A DNA stretch of 27,038 nucleotides from an uncultured Chryseolinea sp. (GTDB lineage: Bacteria; Bacteroidota; Bacteroidia; Cytophagales; Cyclobacteriaceae), in contig CAMLER010000003.1 of the NCBI GenBank assembly GCA_946478915.1, forward strand, positions 1 through 27,038, given 5' to 3'. The number at the start of each line of letters is the position of its first letter. The stretch's first letter is position 1. Positions 10,734-19,023 of the stretch are shown one piece after another. Position numbers and translations under genes: made by a program. Under the pieces are notes generated by a model, which worked only from the letters and a program-made list of their open reading frames with translations, ran no database searches and was not told the origin of the DNA.

Positions 10734-11684
10734 TTACCTATAACTATAATAATGCGGACACTCCGGATTCTTATGCACTCCTCTGATCCGTGTACGATAA
10801 TTTAACATGAATTCGTGCGTACCATTTGAAAATCGATTAAGGTTAGACTGGGTCCAGTCGTAAGAATAACCAAAATGCAGTTTTTCACTGATTTTTAAAT
10901 CAATAAAGGAAATAAAGGAATCGCCTGTGCGATAGGAAACGCCGGCGCTGAAAACATCATAAAATATAAAGGCATTATTCAAATCTACACTTAACGGTTG
11001 TCCTTCCTGCTGGCGTACCAGAATGGAAGGATTAACTTTCACTTTCTCGAAACGATCCAATGGCAATACTACTCCTGCCCGCAGGTAATAATATCGCGCC
11101 TCTTTAAGCTGACCCAAAAGTCCCTCTACATTATTAGCAATCTTGTTGTTTAAAATAAAAGGGACTGAAAATCCTACAAAGAAGTTCTTTTTGCTATAAA
11201 AAATTCCGGCTCCGAAATTCGGTTTGACAACATTTAGAATGTTGTAGAAAGATGCATCGCCAGGTGTCTGCAGATCAAGCTTGCTGTAGTCGGCACCAAG
11301 CAAATTTATTCCTGCTTGCAGCCCCATGGAAAGGGTAGCATCCTGAAAATGTATCTTGTATGCATAACTGGCGTATATATGCTCGTTCTTATAACTACCG
11401 ATCTCGTCGTGGTTAATTAACAGGCCGACACCTACTTTATTTTTAACAAGCGAAGTATGACCGCTTACGCTAAAGGTCTTCGGAGCGCCCGGGAAGTTTA
11501 CCCATTGATTCCGATACATGGCCGTTAGGCTGAGTTGAACCTGATTGCCCGCATAAGCTGGATTGAGGACCAACTCGTTGAAGTAATACTGGCTGAACAC
11601 CGGGTATTGCTGCGCAAATCCTTGCGCAGCAAACACGAGTGTCAATACCAAAGTTGAAAAAATACTCTTCCGAGTGATTGTCAT
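10734..11684 (-). CDS. PorP/SprF family T9SS-associated outer-membrane protein
   Basis: A 316-residue protein. The signal peptide covers residues 1-24 (ending GFA before Gln-Gln). The mature N-terminus has the family signature YPVFSQYYFNELVLNPAYAG (27-46). Further motifs are AMYRNQWVNFPGAPKTFSVS and the closing barrel strands with HFGYSYDW and EFMLNYR. PorP/SprF proteins form outer-membrane beta barrels. In Flavobacterium johnsoniae, SprF is required for surface delivery of the adhesin SprB. This gene starts 7 bases after the stop of the 2126-residue adhesin, so the two are almost surely co-transcribed and it is probably the dedicated partner of that adhesin. The partner role is inferred from order and family. 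The C-terminus has a few extra residues (HKNPECPHYYSYR) after the last strand. Confidence 0.93.
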   Translation of the reverse strand: MTITRKSIFSTLVLTLVFAAQGFAQQYPVFSQYYFNELVLNPAYAGNQVQLSLTAMYRNQWVNFPGAPKTFSVSGHTSLVKNKVGVGLLINHDEIGSYKNEHIYASYAYKIHFQDATLSMGLQAGINLLGADYSKLDLQTPGDASFYNILNVVKPNFGAGIFYSKKNFFVGFSVPFILNNKIANNVEGLLGQLKEARYYYLRAGVVLPLDRFEKVKVNPSILVRQQEGQPLSVDLNNAFIFYDVFSAGVSYRTGDSFISFIDLKISEKLHFGYSYDWTQSNLNRFSNGTHEFMLNYRTRIRGVHKNPECPHYYSYR

Positions 11685-11691
11685 TGTATTT

Positions 11692-14600
11692 TTAGTTTAC
11701 AATTTCCAAATACCCTGCAATTGGCTTAGAGCCATCCCGCTTATCAATAATATAAAAGTATGTTCCCCCGGGTAATTCTGTACCCATAATGCTTACGCCA
11801 CGATTCGATTGACCATCGAAGTACGTTCCATTGTTGTCATACCCTTCTGCCTCGTATACCATCGTACCCGCCCGATTATAGATCTTTACCAGGTTTGAAG
11901 GGAAGCTTTCGATACAGTTGATGTGGAAAATATCGTTTTGTCCATCGTTATTTCTCGAGACACCATTGAATGGATGTATTTCGGTTTTCACTTCGAATGG
12001 CTTGGTGCGTTCGCATCCTAAAGTTGAAATAACAGTAACCTCATAAATACCCGCATCCAAACCGGTGGCTATTGGTCCTGTGGCAACGACGTTTCCGTTC
12101 ATAGTCCATATGATAGAATCTGTATCCACGCTGTTTGTCATGAACAGGGCAGCAAAACCCGTCGAGGGTTCATTGGAATTTTCCCTGCAACTCGTTGGTA
12201 CCGTAGTAATGCTGAAGTCAGGATACTTTGGATCGTCCGTGATCTGGGCAGTAACAAGCGGCGATTTACATCCCGTAATTCTGCTTGTAGCTATTACCGA
12301 GTAAGGTCCAACGGCCAGGCTATCGTATATTTCGCCAGTGAAATCCGGGCTGTTTTTTTCAGCGGTCCCGATGTACCAGTCGAAGATATAGTCGCGTGTT
12401 ATACCATCAACCGACGCGGAGACAGCACCATTGTCCGAGATACAGCTGGTAACCATTGAAAGAATTTCAATCGCCGGGTTTGGTATGGCCATTTGCTCTA
12501 TTTCTATGCTTACCTGTGTCGTATCAGCACAACCACTAACCATGTCTGTGGCAATTACAGAATACAATCCTGCTGCCAGGTTTGATGCTTGCGAACCGGT
12601 ATATATGGAAGTTCCGGCGACTGGCGCGTTAGCGTACCAATCGAAAGTGTGGTAAATAATTTGTCCATCCACATTTGCAGCCGCCACCCCATCAGGACGC
12701 GAGGGATCGCACATTGTCAAAGGAGACAGTGCTTGAGCCACAACAACCGGCATAACTCTCATGTCCTCTACGGTTACGGTCGCCGATGCAAAACAGCCTG
12801 CATCGGTTTGATCAACAGCCCGAACGATATAGGTGCCTACACCCAAGCCAGTCACAAAAGCCAACGGAGTGCTGGTAAAGTCTTCCGTAGCCTTAACAGT
12901 TTCTTCGTACCACAGATATTGATAGTCATTTTTACTTCCATTCGTAACAGTTGCAAAAACACTTCCGTCGCGCGCAGTTTCAATACATACTGTCAATGGT
13001 TCCGCAGAGGCGGTCATCGGCACTGGCATGATCTCTATCGGGAGCTCGTAAGTGTCTGTTATTTTACATTGCGTCGTATTGTTCAATACTTCAAGTGTGT
13101 AGAAGCCGGCAGCCAGACCCTGCGCAATCTCGCCGTTCGCGCCTGCAATGTTGCCTGGATCGAGTTGGGTACCGGCAGTCGACTGGCCTTCATACCAGGT
13201 GTAAGTATAACCGCTGGCGCTATTTCCAGATGCAATGGCCTCCAGGCTACCCGTTATATTGATCGGCTTAAGACATTGGGTTGGTATTACAAAGGATGCC
13301 AAAGAAACGTCTACAGTATTTACAGAGTTGTCTTGGATGCTGAATTCGACCAATCCACTCGTACTACACATACTGACTTTGTTGATCGCTTTTGCGTAAT
13401 AAGTCCCGGGAGTCAGGCTTGAAATCGTCGCGGAAATTTCACCTGCTATAAGCACAGGACCTGATGCACCCGAGCTGTACCATTCGAAATCGTAGTTGCT
13501 AACCGGTGCTGCCATCCCTTGCTCCATAACGCTCGTTATCGTGGCTGATCCGGACGATGGCATGTCGCATCGTTCAACATTGGATATTGTTATGCTCGCA
13601 CTCGCAAGTGTGAGACTTGGTGTATCATCAAATACCTGGTACGTTGCCAAGCCAAAACATCCGGCCGAATTTCCAGCAGTTTTGGTGACCACAACGGTAT
13701 AATTACCTGCAGGAAGATTGGATGCCGTTGCCCCTGCAGCCACGCCGCTGGTGTTCGTGCCCAGCAATGGAGAAGAAGCATCTGAACCCTCATACCAGGT
13801 GAATATGTAATCACCAGGATTAGCTATAGCAACAGTAAGCTGACCGGTTCCCGGCGCGCCTGTACAGTTCACGTTATTTATGACCGGATTGGCGGTAAAC
13901 ACAGGAGTCTGTATGGTTTGAATTAGTTCTACCGTCACTGGAACTGATCGGCAATTAAATGTGCTAATACGTGCCGGGTTTGTTGTCACGGCAACGAACG
14001 TGTAGAACCCGGGTTGTAGCGGTGCGAGTAGATCATACTCCGACTGTCCATCAACGCCCGGGAACGATGTGAAAGCGGTTCCGGATGCCCCGAGATCATT
14101 CTTTCCTTCATAAACAAAGATCGTATAGTCACTCTCTACAAAACCCGGCGTCGGATCCAGCTTTATTTTGATACTTCCATCTGTTCCGGGCACGCAGGTT
14201 GTTATATCAACTTTGCTGACGAATGAGAGTACCTGTGCGTCGTCAAATGGTAGATTAAAGGTTTGTGACGCAGAACATCCATTCTGACGGTTGGTTGCAA
14301 TGAGCGTATAAATACCGGTGCTCAATTCAGTTGCAGTTGTCGTCGTTGATGTACTGGTTACGGACGTGATGGCAGGCTCGATGAAAGGTGCCTGACCCTT
14401 TCTCCATTCAAAATCAAATCCTAAAGTATTTCCTGGAGCAGAAACAGAAATTGAGATCTCTCCGTGGTTGTCGTTACAATCACTCGGTCGCACGATATTC
14501 GTTTCGTTGAAAACAATTGCCGGAGCAACATTGGTAATGGTGACAGTTAAAGGCGCGGTTTCACAATGACGCGCATTGAAACGGGCTTTAACGGTATATG

Positions 14601-17600
14601 TCCCTGCGGGCAGATTATTTAGCGTTGCGTCGGTATCAGTGTAATCGGGTGTAGCTTTGACACTCGCTCCATTGTACCATGAGAATGTATAGTCCGAAGC
14701 AACACCAGGGTTTACCGAAACGGAGATCGATCCATCAGGAGAATCGCAACGTGTCGCATTCGACGTGGACGCTATTGTCATAGTAGGTGTAACTACATTA
14801 AAGTTTACCGTAACTTCCGCGGTAGCCGAACATCCGGTTACGTTATCGGTAGCTTTTACCGTGTATGTAGCCACCTTAAGACCGGTAGCGGTACTGGTTG
14901 TTGCAACCCGATTCGACAGCAACGTGTTTTGTCCGAGAAACCACTCAAATGAGTATCCTGCAGTTACGCCGCCAACAGTCGCGGATGCAGAACCGTTAGG
15001 CTGTGTTGCATCACAAGAAGTTTGGTGAGCAACGACTGAAGCAGTCACCACTGGTGGTGCGGTCTGTTCGATAATAACAGTCACAGGATCAGAACTACAT
15101 TTGGAGGAATTGAGTGTAGCCACCAGGGTATATTCTCCGGCAGCCAGATTTTCGTACACGGCTCCGGTAAAATCTGGTGTCGGTTTATTCTTTTTATACC
15201 ATTCAAACGTATAGCCTGCCGTTACTCCACCCACGGATGCGGATGCGCTTCCAATCGGACTTTGAGAACAGGTGGCATTAACAGTAACAACTGTCGGCAC
15301 AGGTTTTACACGAGCATCAGGGATGGTAAAGGATTGTATAGCCTGGCAGCCTGTAGTCTTGTGTTTGACGAGCACAGTATAGGCAATAGGTTCCAGGCTG
15401 GTTTGAACCGGTCCAGTTCCTAACAGCTCACCAAAGATGTCGTTTCCTTTGTACCACGTAAAAGTATATTTTCCAGGAGCATCACCTGCTCCGTCCTCGA
15501 CGCCATCAAATTCCAGATCATTTACTATTGCGCGCAGTTTAGCATTAGGGTTTTTACAATTATCATAAGGGTTCTCCAGAAGTATCTTTACATTGACTGG
15601 TGTATTTACCCTGTCAACCACAACCTGCTTCACATCAGAATTACAGTTGGCGGTTTTGTGAATTGCATAAACTGTATAAGTTCCATCCGGTATACCCGTC
15701 CAGGTAGGCCCGACATGGTCCGCTGAGGCCACCGGCTTGGCGACATTCCCTATCGACCAGTAAAAATTGTAGTCGGTGGTATTCTCTACAGCACCGTTGG
15801 GGATGAAGGCTCTTACAGCACCGTTATCAGGAGACGTGCTTGGCGAACACTTTAGGTTGTCTTGAACCTTAACAGCAGTCAGCGAAACGGGTAATGGGTT
15901 AACAGGACCGGACAAAATATTATTACCGTAATCGCATTCAATAAAATTTGTGTTGGGCAAAGATATCGGTGTTGGCACGGTTGTGCCACCGTCATTCAAT
16001 ACGATGTAGAGTGTGAAAGGGGATCCTGGTCCATTGACAGTTGCGTTTGTAATCGATTGGACGCCCCCAACACCGAAAGAACTCAGATTTACGTTAATGG
16101 TATTTAATTTAATGGCATTTTCTGCAGTAGGGTCTCCGTTGTAGAACGTTATGGGTACGGTTCCACTAAGCGCTACGTCACCGAGATTCGTGATTTTAAA
16201 GGAGATCGTAAAATTGGGATTCGGACAAGTCGGTGAGTTTATAGCCAAAGAGTTCTCGACATATGCCAGGTCGGGTGATGCATACTTAGGACAGCCTAAA
16301 GAGTTTAGATAGGGAGATTGATTTAGAAAACTATTTAAGGGCCTGTTAGCTCCCGTAGTACATACGTTCTGAGAAAAGACCAGGTGATGTTTTTGCTGAA
16401 TCTTCGGAATGCTGAGATTATCATTCACATTAACGTTAAAATATCCGTGTTGATTCCAGACCCGGCGTGCAGGTACCCAAGGCTCTGCATTTGATCTGAA
16501 CACGCGTACTTGAGAGTATCGTGAATTGCCAAGGTCACAAAAATTTTCGTCGTCCGCAGTGCGATATTCCGGATCAGTTGGGTCGGTAATAGCTCCATTC
16601 TGCACGAAGTCTATTGTTCGACATGTAACGCACAGTTCAGTATTTCCATCCCCATCGACGTCAGCAACAATCGGATATTCTCTGTTTGTCCGTGAAATAC
16701 AAGGTTGTTGAGTGAATATGGACCCATCCGTTCCATTTATAATGTAGATAAATCTTTCGTCACGATACACAACTTCAGACTGACCGTCGCCATTAAAGTC
16801 GAAAAGGGTACAACCTGTGTTACCTGATGTTTCTTCATTGACAGTAATTTTCCAAAGAAGCGTAAGGTCTTCTCGTAATGCATATAAGAATTTTCCGGAA
16901 ACAAACGCGGCGTTAAGTTTGCCGTCACCATCAAGGTCAGCGATATTAACACGCCCAGTACCCATGTGCCAGCCATTTTTGTAATAGTCGTCCGTACTGG
17001 TACCGGTTTTTCCCTGGCAATTTTGAATGGTGAAATCGCCAGCAATCGGATCCGAGAATGTTTTTACGACGCCGGTCTTCACATCCCAAAAGAATATGGT
17101 TGTGTTTTTGTCGTCGGTATTTTTAGCAGAGATAATTACGTCCAGTGATCCGTCGAGATTATAATCCGCAATACTGGTGGCATCACTATCAGTTTTGCGG
17201 GCAACATTGGACAATGTCTTTTCTGCATTAATTGTTCCGCCCGCGATATCCACACTGTATATAATACCTCCGACCACTAATTCGAGGTTATCATCTTTGA
17301 TAGCATCTGTCAGTAAGTGAACATTTTTCGTAGCATCGCTTAGGATGTCAACGGCGACCGGACCTCCGTTGGGTCTGATGTTGGCATCAGCGGCGTCCCA
17401 ATCCTTGGGCGCGACAATTTGTGCACCAGTGTGAGCGTTGTAAATCGCGTTGCGTGCGTACAATTCTACCTTACCGTCCCCATTAAAGTCAGCAAGTCCC
17501 ATCATACCGGGATCTCCGGCAAGTTGTACAGGGTATCCTGGCAAAAGATTAAGTCCACAGTCGTACGCATAAAGATTCCAACCGGTACTAACAACAAAGA

Positions 17601-18072
17601 TTTCGGCGCAATTATCATTATCGATATTTCCGATCAGGACGTCAGTGTAGGAAGGAGAGTAGCTTACGGTTAGAGATTTCTGGATCGTGTTGACACCCGC
17701 AGTGTTCTCTCCGTTTAAAATGAATATTTTCTTCGAATAACGGTTTGTAGTTACCATCTCCGGTATACCATCGCGGTCAAGATCCCCGACGACAATCCGG
17801 CCCAGGTGAATCGCAGTTCCGTCTTCTGATTTGGATTCTAGTGCAAGGGAGAATTTGGGAAATTCCGAAGGCTTAGCCTCACAGTTAAGGTCATTTCCGA
17901 TATAGCCTCCCGTACAGACAACCTCGTTCGCGCAATCACCGTCAAAGCAGTCGATGAATCCATCGCCATCGTCGTCAATACTATTAGCGCAAATTTCAGT
18001 AGACTGTGCTAAAGAAGTTTCTGTAGCGAAGATCGCCGCAAACAGAATGATCAAGTAGATAACCTTCTTCAT
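11692..18072 (-). CDS. Giant surface adhesin with FG-GAP/VCBS region, 14 SprB-like repeats and T9SS type B sorting domain
   Basis: A 2126-residue exported protein. Signal peptide: 1-22. Next comes a calcium-loop motif NSIDDDGDGFIDC (about 30-42), as in MopE-like and thrombospondin type 3 segments. FG-GAP/VCBS repeats span about 85-500, with loops such as GDLDRDGIPE, ADFNGDGKVE, ADYNLDGSLD, ADLDGDGKLN, FDFNGDGQSE and ADVDGDGNTE, probably a beta-propeller. The motif VWNQHGYFNVNVND follows, then a CARDB-like beta domain (about 600-715), 14 tandem repeats (about 725-2030) and a C-terminal gliding-motility/T9SS type B sorting domain (about 2031-2126, with SRNNDGQNDIF and LPGGTYFYIID). This domain plan marks a protein secreted across the outer membrane by T9SS. 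It is followed at 7 bases by its probable PorP/SprF partner. The ligand is unknown; adhesion or gliding is inferred from the family. Confidence 0.93.
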   Translation of the reverse strand: MKKVIYLIILFAAIFATETSLAQSTEICANSIDDDGDGFIDCFDGDCANEVVCTGGYIGNDLNCEAKPSEFPKFSLALESKSEDGTAIHLGRIVVGDLDRDGIPEMVTTNRYSKKIFILNGENTAGVNTIQKSLTVSYSPSYTDVLIGNIDNDNCAEIFVVSTGWNLYAYDCGLNLLPGYPVQLAGDPGMMGLADFNGDGKVELYARNAIYNAHTGAQIVAPKDWDAADANIRPNGGPVAVDILSDATKNVHLLTDAIKDDNLELVVGGIIYSVDIAGGTINAEKTLSNVARKTDSDATSIADYNLDGSLDVIISAKNTDDKNTTIFFWDVKTGVVKTFSDPIAGDFTIQNCQGKTGTSTDDYYKNGWHMGTGRVNIADLDGDGKLNAAFVSGKFLYALREDLTLLWKITVNEETSGNTGCTLFDFNGDGQSEVVYRDERFIYIINGTDGSIFTQQPCISRTNREYPIVADVDGDGNTELCVTCRTIDFVQNGAITDPTDPEYRTADDENFCDLGNSRYSQVRVFRSNAEPWVPARRVWNQHGYFNVNVNDNLSIPKIQQKHHLVFSQNVCTTGANRPLNSFLNQSPYLNSLGCPKYASPDLAYVENSLAINSPTCPNPNFTISFKITNLGDVALSGTVPITFYNGDPTAENAIKLNTINVNLSSFGVGGVQSITNATVNGPGSPFTLYIVLNDGGTTVPTPISLPNTNFIECDYGNNILSGPVNPLPVSLTAVKVQDNLKCSPSTSPDNGAVRAFIPNGAVENTTDYNFYWSIGNVAKPVASADHVGPTWTGIPDGTYTVYAIHKTANCNSDVKQVVVDRVNTPVNVKILLENPYDNCKNPNAKLRAIVNDLEFDGVEDGAGDAPGKYTFTWYKGNDIFGELLGTGPVQTSLEPIAYTVLVKHKTTGCQAIQSFTIPDARVKPVPTVVTVNATCSQSPIGSASASVGGVTAGYTFEWYKKNKPTPDFTGAVYENLAAGEYTLVATLNSSKCSSDPVTVIIEQTAPPVVTASVVAHQTSCDATQPNGSASATVGGVTAGYSFEWFLGQNTLLSNRVATTSTATGLKVATYTVKATDNVTGCSATAEVTVNFNVVTPTMTIASTSNATRCDSPDGSISVSVNPGVASDYTFSWYNGASVKATPDYTDTDATLNNLPAGTYTVKARFNARHCETAPLTVTITNVAPAIVFNETNIVRPSDCNDNHGEISISVSAPGNTLGFDFEWRKGQAPFIEPAITSVTSTSTTTTATELSTGIYTLIATNRQNGCSASQTFNLPFDDAQVLSFVSKVDITTCVPGTDGSIKIKLDPTPGFVESDYTIFVYEGKNDLGASGTAFTSFPGVDGQSEYDLLAPLQPGFYTFVAVTTNPARISTFNCRSVPVTVELIQTIQTPVFTANPVINNVNCTGAPGTGQLTVAIANPGDYIFTWYEGSDASSPLLGTNTSGVAAGATASNLPAGNYTVVVTKTAGNSAGCFGLATYQVFDDTPSLTLASASITISNVERCDMPSSGSATITSVMEQGMAAPVSNYDFEWYSSGASGPVLIAGEISATISSLTPGTYYAKAINKVSMCSTSGLVEFSIQDNSVNTVDVSLASFVIPTQCLKPINITGSLEAIASGNSASGYTYTWYEGQSTAGTQLDPGNIAGANGEIAQGLAAGFYTLEVLNNTTQCKITDTYELPIEIMPVPMTASAEPLTVCIETARDGSVFATVTNGSKNDYQYLWYEETVKATEDFTSTPLAFVTGLGVGTYIVRAVDQTDAGCFASATVTVEDMRVMPVVVAQALSPLTMCDPSRPDGVAAANVDGQIIYHTFDWYANAPVAGTSIYTGSQASNLAAGLYSVIATDMVSGCADTTQVSIEIEQMAIPNPAIEILSMVTSCISDNGAVSASVDGITRDYIFDWYIGTAEKNSPDFTGEIYDSLAVGPYSVIATSRITGCKSPLVTAQITDDPKYPDFSITTVPTSCRENSNEPSTGFAALFMTNSVDTDSIIWTMNGNVVATGPIATGLDAGIYEVTVISTLGCERTKPFEVKTEIHPFNGVSRNNDGQNDIFHINCIESFPSNLVKIYNRAGTMVYEAEGYDNNGTYFDGQSNRGVSIMGTELPGGTYFYIIDKRDGSKPIAGYLEIVN
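11985..15890 (-). repeat. Fourteen tandem SprB-like protein repeats inside the giant adhesin
   Basis: Within the adhesin reading frame I count 14 consecutive units of about 83-107 residues. Each has a Cys about 10-20 residues in, a strand ending in a motif like YTFEWY, a turn like LAAGTYTV, and a second Cys near the end (for example TGCSA). All 14 units keep exactly two cysteines. The third and fourth units share VGGVTAGY but their DNA differs at about a quarter of positions, so the array is old rather than freshly duplicated. The fold resembles SprB repeats; the disulfide pairing is inferred. Confidence 0.75.
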
Positions 18073-18243
18073 AAGTCATTCAATTAGATTAAAGCAACTG
18101 TCCAAGATGACACTATTCGAGAAGTTTATTTTATGTGATAAACGTTTGTAACCTTGCGTGTATGTTTTGGGAACGATTCGAGAAATCGAATGGCATTACA
18201 AATCGTATACCAGTTTCAAAAAGACGCGTTTACAGTCGCAGGA

Positions 18244-19011
18244 TTAACGCAGCAGCGTTATACTTCCCGATCTGGGCACACTTTCTTCTCCTTCGCAACG
18301 TATGATGTAATAATAAACGCCATCGGGTAGTCGCTTGCCATTAAATGATCCGTCCCAATCATTCATGTAAGGCTTGGCGTCGAACACTTTGACACCTTTG
18401 TCGTCGTAGATTGAGACAGCGCATTGCGGGTACTCGTCAATTTTTTCGACTTTCCAGTATGGACTATAAGCATCTTCGTTCGGAGAAAAGAAATTTTCCG
18501 GCTTAAGTTTTTTTACAATCGCTTCTCCTCTCACTTTGATGTCGATAGATGCGGTTCCCAGGCAATTGTTAATATCTTTTCCTGTGACGGTGTAGGTAAT
18601 TGACGTAAGCGGTATTCCAACTGGATTAGCCAGTGAAGCATCCGAAAGTGTTTCAGAAGGCGTCCAGGTGTAATTAGCAAGACCGCTAGCCTCTAATTGT
18701 GTGCTTTGTCCTTCGTCAATGATTTCCGGCGTTGCCGTGATCGCTACTTCAGGAGCTGGAAGTGCTGTAATGGATTGCGTTGCCTTCAGCTCACATCCGT
18801 TGGCTGCCTTAACGGTTACCGCATAGTCGCCAGCTTCGTCTATCTCTACCGTTGGTGTTGTTGCACCGGTGCTCCATGAATAGGATGAAAAGCTTCCACT
18901 CACCAGCAGCACCAATTTTTCGTTTGGACAAATTTCAAACTTATTGAGATCGGTTTCAATAACAGCGGCCGGCGCATCGGTGATGGTCAATCCGGTTTTT
19001 GTTATGGTCAC
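18244..19011 (-). pseudogene. 3' fragment of the interrupted adhesin: Ig-like domains and T9SS C-terminal domain
   Basis: This is the in-frame continuation of the adhesin gene at 19024-21477, separated from it only by a TGA at 19024-19026 and four sense codons (AAT GCC TGT CCT). A GTG at 19011 is the first possible start, but it lies inside a PKD-like domain and the product has no signal peptide, so independent expression as a useful protein is unlikely. The fragment (255 residues) holds the end of the PKD-like domain, two Ig-like domains (with FEICPNEKL/NGCELKA and a WTPSETLSD segment), and a C-terminal sorting domain with FFSPNEDAYSPYW, VSIYDDKGVKVF and LPDGVYYYIIRC. That C-terminal domain is what T9SS needs to recognise the protein. 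Whether the stop is real, read through, or a sequencing error cannot be told from this sequence alone. Confidence 0.75.
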
Positions 19012-19023
19012 AGGACAGGCATT

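Noticed and set aside
12589..13422. 277-codon open frame on the plus strand opposite the giant adhesin
   Set aside because: It lies wholly antisense to the repeat region, has a composition typical of a reversed repeat-coding strand (rich in Arg, His, Cys, Ser), and shows no domain or start signal.
11985..15890. CRISPR array or DNA-level tandem repeat
   Set aside because: The periodicity is at protein level with about 250-320 base units and diverged DNA; there are no short identical repeats with unique spacers.
18176..18191. Inverted repeat ATTCGA/TCGAAT in the gap between the two adhesin genes as an operator or terminator
   Set aside because: The arms are only 6 bases, AT-rich, with a 4-base loop and no T run; such pairs are common by chance.
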